Positions 32,147-40,573 are shown, numbered from the stretch's first letter. The stretch is DNA of 45,871 bases from Streptomyces tateyamensis (GCF_003205575.1 NZ_PYBW01000083.1:18593-64463); one strand, 5' to 3'. A program made the numbers and translations. Notes: generated by a model from the sequence alone, not told the origin.

Positions 32147-32587
32147 TCAGAGCTTGGGCGGCCGGGCCTCGTACGGGGTGGACAGGACCACCGTGGTGCG
32201 GGTGGAGACGCCGGCCGCGCTGCGGATCCGGGCCAGCAGGTCCTCCAGGTCGCTCGGGGCGCCGACCCGGACCTTGAGGATGTAGTTCTCGTCCCCGGCC
32301 ACGCTGTGGCAGGCCTCGATCTCCGGCAGCGGGGCCAGCCGGTCCGCCACGTCGTCGGGGGCACTGGGGTCGAACGGCTTGACCGAGATGAACGCGGTGA
32401 GCGCGAGGTCGACCGCGTCCGGGTCGATGATCGCCGAGTACCCGCGGATCACCCCCCGCTGCTCCAGCCGGCGCACCCGCTGGTGCACGGCCGAGGTGGA
32501 CAGGCCGGTGGCCTTGCCGAGGTCGGTGTAGCTCATCCGTCCGTCCTGGACGAGGAGCTGAACGATGCGCTGGTCGAGATCCTCCAC
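32147..32587 (-). CDS. Lrp/AsnC family transcriptional regulator
   Basis: This 146-residue protein has an N-terminal AsnC-type HTH (DLDQRIVQLLVQDGRMSYTDLGKATGLSTSAVHQRVRRLEQRGVI) and a C-terminal RAM effector domain with CHSVAGDENYILKVRV. Members sense amino acids and oligomerise as octamers. GTG 32587 is the natural start of the domain. The gene precedes the amidohydrolase and diverges from the gene at 32792, so it may control one or both. Confidence 0.95.
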   Translation of the reverse strand: MEDLDQRIVQLLVQDGRMSYTDLGKATGLSTSAVHQRVRRLEQRGVIRGYSAIIDPDAVDLALTAFISVKPFDPSAPDDVADRLAPLPEIEACHSVAGDENYILKVRVGAPSDLEDLLARIRSAAGVSTRTTVVLSTPYEARPPKL

Positions 32588-32666
32588 CCGCCCAACCTAC
32601 CGGACCGGACCACTGCCGGACCCCGGCGCGGCCCGGCTGGTGCGCCGTTGGCACATGCCGTTGGAA

Positions 32667-32682
32667 TGTGGCGAAGGCCACA
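32667..32682. promoter_or_regulatory. Short inverted repeat, possible Lrp operator
   Basis: TGTGGC-GAAG-GCCACA lies in the 204-bp divergent region between the Lrp gene and the next plus-strand gene. Arm length is only 6 bp, so this is suggestive at best. Confidence 0.3.
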
Positions 32683-32791
32683 CTCCGGTGCATCACCGTG
32701 CGTCCGGGGGCAGGGTTATGACGCCCCACCAGCGGGCATGGCTGTGGTGGCCCCGGCCGAGTTGGCCCGGCCCGATCCAAGGGGGATCATC

Positions 32792-33250
32792 ATGCCTGCT
32801 ACCGAGCAGCGCGCCCTGCGCGCCGACTCCGCCCTCACCTCGCACGACGAACCGGAGGGCGAGGAACGCTTCCCGGGCCCCGACCACGCCCCGGGCACCG
32901 ACCCCGGCGAGGCGGAGGCCTGGGAGATCGTCCGCGTCACCTGCCCCGAGTGCCGGCGCGCCATCGCCCTGGTGGGCGACGAGGAGCAGTTGCCGCAGCA
33001 CGCGGTGCTGCGCACCGCCTGGCACCCGTTCGAGCCCGCGCTCTGCCCCGGTTCCGGCCTGCCGACCGACGACCTGGAGGAGGTGGTCGAGCCGGAGTCC
33101 GGCGCCGGCCAGGCCGGCGCGCTCGCCGCGCTGCTCACTCTCCCCGCCGAGCTGGACTGGCGCACCCAGCCCTTCTCGCACGCCGGCCGGCCCGGCGCCC
33201 CGGGCGCCCCCACCGCGCTGCGCCTGGTCCCGCCGCAGCGGGCCGCCTGA
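32792..33250 (+). CDS. Hypothetical protein with a CPEC motif (152 aa)
   Basis: ATG 32792 with GGGGGA upstream opens a 152-codon frame with strong coding bias. The N-terminal 45 residues are acidic and probably disordered. The central part contains VTCPECRRAIALVGDEEQLPQHAVL and a later LCPGSGL, so a single metal site of three cysteines plus a histidine is possible. The C-terminus is Pro/Ala-rich. A very long open frame upstream in the same phase is antisense to other genes and is not coding. Family not recognised. Followed by a perfect hairpin. Confidence 0.7.
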   Translation: MPATEQRALRADSALTSHDEPEGEERFPGPDHAPGTDPGEAEAWEIVRVTCPECRRAIALVGDEEQLPQHAVLRTAWHPFEPALCPGSGLPTDDLEEVVEPESGAGQAGALAALLTLPAELDWRTQPFSHAGRPGAPGAPTALRLVPPQRAA

Positions 33251-33278
33251 TACCGGTCGCCGGCCGGTGCACAGCCAC

Positions 33279-33310
33279 GGGGAGGGCCGCCCAGCCGGGC
33301 GGCCCTCCCC
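33279..33310. terminator. Hairpin terminator after the CPEC protein gene
   Basis: A perfect 14-bp stem (GGGGAGGGCCGCCC, 33279-33292, with 33297-33310) and 4-nt loop, 28 bp beyond the stop codon. Confidence 0.85.
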
Positions 33311-33330
33311 CGCACTTCGCGGCCCGCCGA

Positions 33331-33410
33331 CCCTGGGACCTGTCTCATCATTCCCGCCGGGCCCGGCCCTCCCGGCACGCACGGCGCGAATGATGAGACA
33401 GGCCCTAGGG
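33331..33410. mobile_element. MITE-like 80-bp element with 23-bp inverted ends
   Basis: The ends 33331-33353 and 33388-33410 are inverted copies matching at 21 of 23 positions, with a perfect 15-bp core CCTGTCTCATCATTC. They enclose 34 bp with no coding capacity. GGCCTGTCTCA-type ends recall IS5-family transposon termini in streptomycetes (from memory). No clear target-site duplication was seen. The right end supplies the sequence just upstream of the P-loop kinase start codon. A simple long hairpin with no transposition history is the alternative. Confidence 0.55.
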
Positions 33411-33418
33411 TCGACAGC

Positions 33419-34060
33419 ATGGACCACCGCACCGCCCCCGACCTGCGCCCCCTCGCCGCCGAGCTGCGCGCCCTGCCCGCCTCGCTCGGGCCGGTCCGGC
33501 TGGTCGCGGTGGACGGGCACGCGGGCTCCGGCAAGACCACCTTCGCGGGGCTGCTGGCCGCGGCCCTCGGCGGTGCGCCGGTGGTCCACCTGGACGATCT
33601 GGCGACCCATCAGGAGTTCTTCGGCTGGACCGAGCGGCTGCGCGCGCAGGTGCTCGCGCCGCTGGCGGCCGGCCGGACCGCGCACTTCGAGGCATACGAC
33701 TGGGTGGCCCGGCGCTTCCAGGGGGCGCGCACGATTCCGGCTGCGCCGGTCGTGCTCCTCGAGGGCGTGGGCGCGGGGCGCCGCGCGCTGCGTCCGCAAC
33801 TGGCCGCGCTGCTCTGGATGGAGCTGTCCGCCGAGGACGCCCGGGAGCGCGGGCTGCGTCGGGACGGTCCGGAGCTCGCCGGGTTCTGGGCCGACTGGTC
33901 GCGCGCCGAAGTGGCGCATTTCACGGCGGACCCGAGTCGTCCGTTTGCGCAGCTCAGGGTAGACGGCCGAACCAGCAGGCCACTCCAGCCCCAGCTGGCT
34001 AAGCGGTCGCTTGACCGGGGCGCGGCAGAGGAACTAAGTTCTCTCTCGTTGCCGGAGTAG
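33419..34060 (+). CDS. P-loop NTPase, uridine-kinase-like
   Basis: This 213-residue protein has the P-loop VDGHAGSGKTTFAG near residues 30-43, the nucleoside-kinase-like VVHLDDLATHQEFFGW segment around 60, and LLEGVGAGRRAL around 118. The fold is that of uridine kinase/phosphoribulokinase-like proteins, common in actinomycetes as a kinase of unassigned substrate. ATG 33419 sits 9 bp after the MITE-like element, whose end contributes an AGGG as the only plausible ribosome site. The original promoter or start may therefore have been displaced. Codon bias weakens over the last 25 residues, so the tail may be a recent extension. Confidence 0.78.
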   Translation: MDHRTAPDLRPLAAELRALPASLGPVRLVAVDGHAGSGKTTFAGLLAAALGGAPVVHLDDLATHQEFFGWTERLRAQVLAPLAAGRTAHFEAYDWVARRFQGARTIPAAPVVLLEGVGAGRRALRPQLAALLWMELSAEDARERGLRRDGPELAGFWADWSRAEVAHFTADPSRPFAQLRVDGRTSRPLQPQLAKRSLDRGAAEELSSLSLPE

Positions 34061-34079
34061 TTGAGCCCGCAACAAGATG

Positions 34080-34119
34080 CGGCACCTCCGGCTTGTTCCC
34101 CCGTGAGCCGGAGGTGCCG
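34080..34119. terminator. Rho-independent-type terminator after the kinase gene
   Basis: A perfect 14-bp stem (CGGCACCTCCGGCT, 34080-34093, with 34106-34119), 12-nt loop and a short following TTTCGT, 19 bp beyond the stop. Confidence 0.85.
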
Positions 34120-34290
34120 TTTCGTCTGCCCGGACACCGCGCCGGCCCGCCGTCAGTACGCCAACGATCAATTCGTGGCAGCGATTTGGCCTCGTACGAC
34201 ACGCTTCCGGATCAGCCCCACTTGGGTACGATCGGCTTAGGCGCAACTGCGCCCCGGGCGCACGGCGCCGACACATCACGGGGGGCGTGA

Positions 34291-36270
34291 GTGATCACTG
34301 TCGACAACACGGGCAGCAGCGGCCCACACGGGCCGGCCGATCGGGCCTGGCTGCGGGCGATGGACGCCTACACCGCCGGCGCCTACACCCGGGCCGAGGA
34401 GGAGTTCCGCACCGCCGTCCGCCTCGATCCGGGGATGGCCGACGCCTGGCTCGGCCTGCACGCGCTGCGCTGCGACACCTCGGGCGCCCTGTTGGCGATG
34501 CACCGTCACAAGAAACGTTTCGGCGAGCAGCGCAGCCGCCACCAACGGCCCCTCAGTTCCTGGTACTGGCTGGGCTGGTGGGTGCAGCCGGTGCTGGAGG
34601 ACACTCGTGACCTGGCCCTGGCCCACGCCTCGCACTGGCTGGACGGGCGCCACCTGGCCGAGCTGGACCGCGCGCTGGCCCAGTGCCCGCCGGTCGAGTC
34701 CGACCCCTCGGTCCGCTTCCTGCACGCCTGCCGCTCCTACCTGCTCAAGGACTGGGAGCAACTGATCCGCGACACCGACCAGTTGCTGGACGACCCGCTG
34801 CTCGGCATCGAGTCCGGCCTGTTCGGCGGCATGGCCCGGGTCCGGCTGGACATGTGCCCGCAGGCCCAGGCCCCGCTCGCCGCCTCGCTGGCCCGCTGCC
34901 GCTCCGAGCAGCCGCAGCGCAAGGAGCTGCGCTACTGGCTGGCCCGCGCCTACGAGGGCGCCGGGCGCAGCGCCGCCGCCCTGCCGCTGTACCGCTCGGT
35001 CAACCGGGCCGACCCCTCGTTCATGGACGCCGCCGCCCGGCTGGCCGCGATCGCCGCCGAGGACGGCCTGGGCCTGCTGGAGGAGCTTCCCGGCTACGAC
35101 CCCGCCGAGGGCGAGGCGGGCGAGGGCGCGAGCCTGGCCGACGCCTTCGACCTGGTGCTGGCCGACTCCCTCGCCGACTCGCTGAACGACTCACTGGCCG
35201 ACTCACTGGCCGAGCCGCCGCCCGCGCCCGCCCAGCCGGCGCCGGACCAGACCCCCGCCGGCCAGAACCCCGCCGACCAGCTGCCGGTCCCCGAGCGCTC
35301 CACCGAGGCCACTCCGGACGCTCCCCCGGAACCGGCCCCGGCCGGTGCCACGGCGGCAGCGGTCCGGGTGCAGTCCGGCCGCCGCCCGGCCGAGCGGCCC
35401 GCGGCCGCCGAGCAGGCCCGGCTGGAGGCGGCCCTGGCCGCGCTGGAGCAGATGGTCGGCCTGGACCCGGTCAAGCGCCAGGTCCGCGCCCTCTCCGCCC
35501 AGCTGCAGATGGCCGGCCTGCGCACCGAGCAGGGCCTGCCGGTGCAGCCGCCCAAGCGCCACTTCGTCTTCTCCGGCCCGTCCGGCACCGGCAAGACCAC
35601 GGTGGCCCGGATCCTCGGCCAGGTCTTCCACGCCCTGGGCCTGCTCTCCGGCGAGCACCTGGTCGAGGCCCAGCGGGCCGACCTGGTCGGCGAGTTCCTC
35701 GGCCAGACCGCGGTCAAGGCGAACGAGCTGATCGACTCGGCGCTGGACGGCGTACTCTTCATCGACGAGGCCTACAGCCTGGCCAACTCCGGCTACAGCA
35801 AGGGCGACGCCTACGGGGACGAGGCGCTGCAGGTGCTGCTCAAGCGGGCCGAGGACAACCGCGACCGGCTGGTGGTGATCCTGGCCGGCTACCCGGAGGG
35901 GATGAACCGGCTGCTGGCCGCCAACCCGGGCCTGAACTCCCGGTTCACCACCCGGGTGGACTTCCCCAGCTACCGCCCGGCCGAACTGACCGCGATCGGC
36001 AGCGCGCTGGCCGCCCGCGACGGCGACCGCTGGGACGAGGACGCCGCCGACGAGCTGGCCAGCATCTGCGCCCACGTGGTCGGCGAGGGCTGGATCGACG
36101 AGCTGGGCAACGGACGGTTCATCAGGACCCTGTACGAGAAGTCCTGCGCCTACCGCGACCTGCGCCTGACCCAGGGCCGCGGCCGGCCGGGCCGCGAGGA
36201 CCTGGCCACCCTGCGGCTGCCCGACCTGGTGCAGGCCTACGGCGAACTGATCGACGGCCGCAGCGAGTAG
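34291..36270 (+). CDS. CbxX/CfqX (EccA-like) AAA+ ATPase with TPR-like N-terminus
   Basis: This is a 659-residue two-part protein. Residues 1-280 are TPR-like helices (AMDAYTAGAYTRAEEEFRTAV and similar). Residues 291-390 are an acidic, Pro/Ala-rich linker with four ADSL-type repeats. Residues 390-659 form a CbxX/CfqX AAA+ domain with Walker A GPSGTGKTT (Lys435), Walker B VLFIDEAYSL and a sensor region LAGYPEGMNRLL. EccA ATPases of ESX type VII secretion share this plan, but no EccB-E, EsxA/B or PE/PPE genes are in the window. GTG 34291 follows GGGGG. An orphan EccA or a Rubisco-activase-like remodelling role are both possible. Confidence 0.88.
   Translation: MITVDNTGSSGPHGPADRAWLRAMDAYTAGAYTRAEEEFRTAVRLDPGMADAWLGLHALRCDTSGALLAMHRHKKRFGEQRSRHQRPLSSWYWLGWWVQPVLEDTRDLALAHASHWLDGRHLAELDRALAQCPPVESDPSVRFLHACRSYLLKDWEQLIRDTDQLLDDPLLGIESGLFGGMARVRLDMCPQAQAPLAASLARCRSEQPQRKELRYWLARAYEGAGRSAAALPLYRSVNRADPSFMDAAARLAAIAAEDGLGLLEELPGYDPAEGEAGEGASLADAFDLVLADSLADSLNDSLADSLAEPPPAPAQPAPDQTPAGQNPADQLPVPERSTEATPDAPPEPAPAGATAAAVRVQSGRRPAERPAAAEQARLEAALAALEQMVGLDPVKRQVRALSAQLQMAGLRTEQGLPVQPPKRHFVFSGPSGTGKTTVARILGQVFHALGLLSGEHLVEAQRADLVGEFLGQTAVKANELIDSALDGVLFIDEAYSLANSGYSKGDAYGDEALQVLLKRAEDNRDRLVVILAGYPEGMNRLLAANPGLNSRFTTRVDFPSYRPAELTAIGSALAARDGDRWDEDAADELASICAHVVGEGWIDELGNGRFIRTLYEKSCAYRDLRLTQGRGRPGREDLATLRLPDLVQAYGELIDGRSE
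35161..35208 (+). repeat. Four tandem 12-bp repeats inside the EccA-like gene
   Basis: Four in-frame copies of a 12-bp unit encode ADSL-ADSL-NDSL-ADSL at residues 291-306 of the linker. Copies differ by a few bases, so the number could vary between strains. Confidence 0.85.
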
Positions 36271-36288
36271 CCCGCCCGGCCGGGCGGG
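36271..36288. terminator. Perfect 18-bp palindrome between converging genes
   Basis: CCCGCCCGGCCGGGCGGG starts immediately after the EccA-like stop codon and lies 15 bp from the converging CNNM gene's stop. Probable two-way terminator. Confidence 0.7.
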
Positions 36289-36303
36289 AAGGCGGTCCCG
36301 CGC

Positions 36304-37344
36304 TCAGACCACGGCGGGGCGGTGGTCCGGGTCGTGCATCTCGCCGACCAGCTCCTCCAGCACGTCCTCCAGCGTCACCAGCCCCAGGGTGCGCCCGTCC
36401 GCCCCGGTCACCGCCGCCACGTGGGCGGCGGCCCGGCGCATCGCGGTGAGCGCGTCGTCCAGCGGCATCCCGGCCGGGACCACGGTGACCGGCCGCCACA
36501 GCCGCACCGGCAGCGCGGCGTCCGGGTCCTCGGCCTCCAGGACGTCCTTGACGTGCAGGTAGCCGAGGATCCGCTCCTCCACGTCGACCACCGGGAAGCG
36601 GGAGAAGCCGGTGGCCACCGCCAGTTCCTCGATCCGGCGGGCGGTCACCTCGGTGTCCACCGAGACCAGCCGCTCGGTGGGCAGCAGCACCTCGCGCACC
36701 GGTCGGCGGCCCAGCTCCAGGACGTCCTCCAGCCGCTCCTGCTCGGTCGCCGCCAGCAGGCCCGCCTCCCGCGACTCGGCCAGGATCCAGAGCAGCTGCT
36801 CGGCGCTGACCACGGACTCGACCTCGTCCTTGGGCGTGACCCCGAACAGCCGCAGCACCAGGTTGGCGCTCGCGTTCAGGAAGCGGATCACCGGCGTCAG
36901 CCAGCGCGCCAGCCGGGCCAGCGGCGGCCCCAGCCAGAGCGCCGCCTTCTCCGGCGAGGTGAGCGCGATGTTCTTGGGCACCATCTCGCCGATCACCATG
37001 TGCAGGAAGACCACCAGCGCCAGCCCCAGCACGTAGGCCAGCGGGCGCACCACCGCCGACGGCAGGCCCACCGCCTGGGCCGGGCCCTCCAGCAGGTGCG
37101 CGATGGTCGGCTCGGCCAGCGCGCCCAGCAGCAGCGAGCAGACCGTGATGCCCAGCTGGGCCGCGGCCAGCAGCGCCGAGATGTGCGAAAGCGAGTCCAG
37201 CACGGTGCGGGCCCGCTTGTGCCCGGCCTCGGCCAGCGGCTCGACCTGGCTGCGCCGCACCGAGATCACCGCGAACTCGGCGCCGACGAAGTAGGCGTTG
37301 CCGAGCAGCAGCAGGAGCGAGGCGAGCAGTTGCAGCGCGATCAC
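36304..37344 (-). CDS. CNNM (DUF21) membrane protein with CBS domains
   Basis: This 346-residue protein has an N-terminal DUF21/CNNM transmembrane domain of three to four segments (residues 1-185), including NAYFVGAEFAVISVRRSQ and GEMVPKNIAL. A CBS pair spans about residues 200-340 (SRFPVVDVEE and TLGLVTLEDVLEELVGE). The C-terminal CorC/HlyC domain of the longer neighbour is missing. Family members are Mg2+/Co2+ or Na+ linked transporters, often misnamed haemolysins. GTG 37344 overlaps the stop of the upstream paralogue as GTGA, so the two are coupled and may form a heteromer. Confidence 0.92.
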   Translation of the reverse strand: MIALQLLASLLLLLGNAYFVGAEFAVISVRRSQVEPLAEAGHKRARTVLDSLSHISALLAAAQLGITVCSLLLGALAEPTIAHLLEGPAQAVGLPSAVVRPLAYVLGLALVVFLHMVIGEMVPKNIALTSPEKAALWLGPPLARLARWLTPVIRFLNASANLVLRLFGVTPKDEVESVVSAEQLLWILAESREAGLLAATEQERLEDVLELGRRPVREVLLPTERLVSVDTEVTARRIEELAVATGFSRFPVVDVEERILGYLHVKDVLEAEDPDAALPVRLWRPVTVVPAGMPLDDALTAMRRAAAHVAAVTGADGRTLGLVTLEDVLEELVGEMHDPDHRPAVV

Positions 37345-38654
37345 CGCGAGGCCCCCTCGGCCACCAGCAGCACCTTGGTGGTGCGGTGCCGGTCGACCGC
37401 CCGCACCGTCAGCCGCCAGCCGGGCAGGTCGGCGGCCTCCCCGGGCTCGGGGATCTTGCCGAGCAGGTCGGCCAGCAGGCCGGCCAGCGTCTCGTAGGGC
37501 CCGTGCGGGGCCTGCAGGCCGATCACCTCCAGCTGGTCCAGCCGGGCCCGGCCGTCGGCCAGCCAGGCCGACCGTCCGTCCTGCGGCGGCAGTGCCAGCA
37601 GCTCTGGCGCCAGGCCCGGGTCGTGCTCGTCCTGCACCTCGCCGACGATCTCCTCGACGATGTCCTCCAGGGTCACCACGCCGGCCGTGCCGCCGTACTC
37701 GTCGATCACGATGGCCATCGGCTGACGGCGCCTCAGCTGGTCCAGCAGCCGCTCGGCGGAGAGCGTCTCGGGCACCAGCAGCGGGGCGCCGGCCAGCTGG
37801 GCGACCGTCACGCCGGCCCGCCGCTCGGGGCGCACCCCGAGCGCGTCCTTGAGCGTGACGGTGCCGGTGACCTCGTCCAGGCTGTCCCGGTAGACCGGGA
37901 ACCGGGAGAAGCCGGTGGCCCGGGTCAGGTTGACCACGTCGGCGGCGGTCGCGTCCTGCTGGAGCGCGCAGACCGCCACCCGCGGGGTCATCACGCTCTC
38001 GGCCGTCAGTTCGCCCAGGCCCAGCGTGCGCACGAACAACTGCGCCGCGTCCTGCGCTATGGCGCCCGCCTCGGCCGAGTGCCGGGCCAGGAAGGCCAGC
38101 TCACCGGGGGTGCGGGCCTGCTCCAGCTCCTCGGCCGGCTCCATCCCGAGGGCGCGGACCAGCCGGTTGGCGGCGCCGTTGAGCACCCGGATCAGCGGGC
38201 GGCAGGCGGCCGAGAAGAGCCGCTGCGGCGCGGCCACCGCACGGGCCACCCGGAGCGGGTGGGAGATCGCCCAGTTCTTCGGCACCAGCTCGCCGATCAC
38301 CATCTGCAGCACGGTGGCCAGCCCCATCCCGACCACCAGCGCCATCCCGGTGGCGGCCGCGTCCGGCACGCCGATCCCGGTCAGCACCGGGCTCAGCAGC
38401 ACCGAGAGCGCGGGCTCGGCGAGCATGCCGACCACCAGCGAGGTGACGGTGATGCCCAACTGGGCGCCGGAGAGCTCGAAGGAGAGGTGGCGCAGGGCGG
38501 TGCGCAGGCCCGCGGCGCGGCGGTCGCCGGCCTGCGCGGCCCGGTCCACCGCACCGCGGTCCACGGTCACGAAGGAGAACTCGGCGGCGACGAAGAGGCC
38601 GTTGGCGAGGATGAGCAGCAGGGCCGCGGCGAGCAGCAGCCAGGCGGTGATCAC
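37341..38654 (-). CDS. CNNM/CorC-family transporter (DUF21-CBS-CorC_HlyC)
   Basis: A 437-residue full-length family member. The DUF21 membrane domain covers 1-190 (GLFVAAEFSFVTVDR, GELVPKNWAI). The CBS pair covers about 205-335 with SRFPVYRDSLDEVTG and DEYGGTAGVVTLEDIVEEIVGE. The C-terminal CorC/HlyC domain covers 345-430 (GLLADLLGKIPEPGE). It is a paralogue of the downstream 346-residue protein and translationally coupled to it. It probably handles divalent cation efflux or homeostasis at the cell membrane. GTG 38654. Confidence 0.93.
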   Translation of the reverse strand: MITAWLLLAAALLLILANGLFVAAEFSFVTVDRGAVDRAAQAGDRRAAGLRTALRHLSFELSGAQLGITVTSLVVGMLAEPALSVLLSPVLTGIGVPDAAATGMALVVGMGLATVLQMVIGELVPKNWAISHPLRVARAVAAPQRLFSAACRPLIRVLNGAANRLVRALGMEPAEELEQARTPGELAFLARHSAEAGAIAQDAAQLFVRTLGLGELTAESVMTPRVAVCALQQDATAADVVNLTRATGFSRFPVYRDSLDEVTGTVTLKDALGVRPERRAGVTVAQLAGAPLLVPETLSAERLLDQLRRRQPMAIVIDEYGGTAGVVTLEDIVEEIVGEVQDEHDPGLAPELLALPPQDGRSAWLADGRARLDQLEVIGLQAPHGPYETLAGLLADLLGKIPEPGEAADLPGWRLTVRAVDRHRTTKVLLVAEGASR

Positions 38655-38869
38655 AGCGCCGCCCGCTTCCCGGATTCACCGGTGCGCGCTGCGGCGCGGT
38701 GCGGGGGCCAGGCGGCGTCGGTACTACCGGACGGATCGTCCATCGAGGGGGAGAGTCACTCCTCAGGTCGCGGGCGGTGCGACAGGGCGATTTTGCCCCG
38801 GCTTTACCAGCCTAGCCGATGCCTGTTCGAGTGCTTGGAGGAGGCACGAGGATCCGTACGAAGAGGTGA

Positions 38870-39334
38870 CTACCGGGTCACGTCGGGCTCGGCCGGGGCG
38901 CCGTGCAGCTCGGCCAGGTCGCGCAGCGCGCGGGCGGCCTGCACCGCCTGGGCCCGCCCGCCGCTGGGCTGGATCCCCATCGCGGCCAGCGAGGTGCCGT
39001 CGGCCAGGTCCAGGGTGGCCCACGGGTCGCCCTGACGCAGGTTCACCCGGACGATCTCGGCCCAGTGCAGGCGCCGGGTGTGCAGGTGGTTGACCACGGT
39101 GACGCCCTCGGCATCGGCCAGGATCTTCGGCCGGGCCAGCATCAGCCCGACCGAGGAGAGCGCCAGGCCGAGGCAGGCCAGCATCACCCGGTCGTTCAGC
39201 TGCCAGCTCTGCGGCAGCACCAGCGCCATGGTCAGGAAGGTCGCCGCGAGCAGCCCACTGGCCGTCAGCAGCACCACGCGGTTGCGGCGCGGTACCCAGG
39301 TGACGGGCAGGGCGGGCAGTTCACTGGTCGACAT
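38870..39334 (-). CDS. PH-domain-like membrane protein
   Basis: This 154-residue protein has two adjacent TM segments (VVLLTASGLLAATFLTMALVL and VMLACLGLALSSVGLML, residues about 20-70). A beta-rich domain follows (ADAEGVTVVNHLHTRRLHWAEIVRVNL), of the type annotated as bacterial PH domain protein. Such proteins are membrane-anchored with unknown ligands. ATG 39334. It lies 78 bp downstream of hisG on the same strand, an arrangement that I recall is common in Streptomyces, and is possibly co-transcribed with the his genes. Confidence 0.85.
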   Translation of the reverse strand: MSTSELPALPVTWVPRRNRVVLLTASGLLAATFLTMALVLPQSWQLNDRVMLACLGLALSSVGLMLARPKILADAEGVTVVNHLHTRRLHWAEIVRVNLRQGDPWATLDLADGTSLAAMGIQPSGGRAQAVQAARALRDLAELHGAPAEPDVTR

Positions 39335-39412
39335 GGCGCTGGTGCTTTCGAGGATGCAGAGGAGGCAGCAGGGGTGTCCGCGGCAGCCGGGGTGCCGGCG
39401 GCGGCAGGCGGC

Positions 39413-40258
39413 TCAGAGGCGGCAGGCGTGGATGTTGGTCACCAGGACGCCGCGGGCGCCGATCGCCCACAGGTCGTCCATGATCCGCTGGGCCTCCTTG
39501 CGCAGCACCATCGACCGGACCGCGACCCAGCCCTCGGTGTGCAGCGGGGAGACGGTCGGCGACTCCAGACCCGGCGTCAGGGCGACCGCCTCGGTGACCT
39601 TCTCGGCCCGGATGTCGTAGTCCATCAGCACGTAGCGGCGGGCCACCAGGACGCCCTGCAGGCGGCGCAGGAACTGCTCCACCCGCGTGTCCTCACCGGC
39701 GCCCTTGGGCCGGATGACCACCGCGTCGGAGACCAGGATCGGCTCGCCGAAGACCTCCAGGCCCGCGTTGCGCAGGCTGGTGCCGGTCTCCACCACGTCG
39801 GCGATCACGTCGGCCACGCCCAGCTGCACCGCGGTCTCCACCGCGCCGTCCAGCTTGGTGACGGTGGCCTGCACGCCGTGCTCGGCCAGGTGCTGCTCGA
39901 CCAGGCCGGTGTAGGAGGTGGCGATCCGCAGGCCCTGCAGGCCCTGGGCGTCCTTGGGCGAGCCGGCCGGGCCGGCGAAGCGGAAGGTGGAGCCGCCGAA
40001 GCCGAGCGCCAGCACCTCCTCGGCGCCGGCGGCGGAGTCCAGCAGCAGGTCCCGACCGGTGATCCCGACGTCCAGGCGGCCGGAGCCGACGTAGACGGCG
40101 ATGTCGCGCGGGCGCAGGAAGAAGAACTCGACCTGGTTCTCCGGGTCGACCAGCACGAGCTCCTTGGGGTCCTTGCGCTGGCGGTAGCCGGCCTCATGGA
40201 GCATCTCCGCCGCCGGACCCGAGAGCGAACCCTTGTTGGGGAGGGCGATGCGCAGCAT
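39413..40258 (-). CDS. hisG: ATP phosphoribosyltransferase (long form)
   Basis: This 281-residue enzyme catalyses the first step of histidine synthesis, ATP + PRPP to phosphoribosyl-ATP. It begins MLRIALPNKGSLS, contains the DVGITGRDLL motif of the periplasmic-binding-like catalytic domains, and the PRPP loop is in ADVVETGTSLR. The C-terminal ACT-like regulatory domain (about 210-281, including SPLHTEGWVAVRSMV) marks the histidine-inhibited long form, which needs no HisZ. It follows hisE by 42 bp, so the two first steps are encoded together. Confidence 0.97.
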   Translation of the reverse strand: MLRIALPNKGSLSGPAAEMLHEAGYRQRKDPKELVLVDPENQVEFFFLRPRDIAVYVGSGRLDVGITGRDLLLDSAAGAEEVLALGFGGSTFRFAGPAGSPKDAQGLQGLRIATSYTGLVEQHLAEHGVQATVTKLDGAVETAVQLGVADVIADVVETGTSLRNAGLEVFGEPILVSDAVVIRPKGAGEDTRVEQFLRRLQGVLVARRYVLMDYDIRAEKVTEAVALTPGLESPTVSPLHTEGWVAVRSMVLRKEAQRIMDDLWAIGARGVLVTNIHACRL

Positions 40259-40300
40259 GGGAGCAAGATCCTTCGTTAGGACGTACTGGCGGGCTGGGGT

Positions 40301-40573
40301 TTACAGGTAGGCGTAGACGTCGTCGAGCGTCAGGCCGCGGGCGACCATCATCACCTGAAGGTGGTACAGCAGCTGCGAGATCTCCTCGGCGGTCTGCTCC
40401 TTGGTCTGGAACTCGGCCGCCATCCAGACCTCGGCGGCCTCCTCCACCACCTTCTTGCCGATCGCATGGACGCCCTGCTGCACGAGCTGGGCGGTGCGGG
40501 AGGACACGGGGTCGCCGGTGGCGGCCTTCTGCTGGAGCTCGACGAAGAGCTCCTCGAATGTCTTCGAAGCCAT
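40301..40573 (-). CDS. hisE: Phosphoribosyl-ATP pyrophosphohydrolase
   Basis: This 90-residue MazG-like enzyme performs the second step of histidine synthesis. The metal-binding helix EEAAEVWMAAE and the EEISQLLYHLQVMM helix carry the Glu/Asp ligands. ATG 40573 gives the usual family N-terminus ASKTFEELF. An in-frame ATG 15 bp upstream is possible, since no strong ribosome site marks either. Length is exactly typical for stand-alone HisE. Located 125 bp downstream of ribH and directly before hisG. Confidence 0.96.
   Translation of the reverse strand: MASKTFEELFVELQQKAATGDPVSSRTAQLVQQGVHAIGKKVVEEAAEVWMAAEFQTKEQTAEEISQLLYHLQVMMVARGLTLDDVYAYL

Noticed and set aside
32718..32791. ATG at 32718 behind a purine-rich stretch as an upstream gene start
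   Set aside because: Its frame continues out of phase through the CPEC gene and the kinase gene without any domain; coding bias supports only 32792.
28127..33250. Very long plus-strand open frame spanning over 5 kb
   Set aside because: It is antisense to fxsA, lnt, the amidohydrolase and lrp, whose domains are unmistakable. Only its last part (32792-33250) has independent coding evidence.
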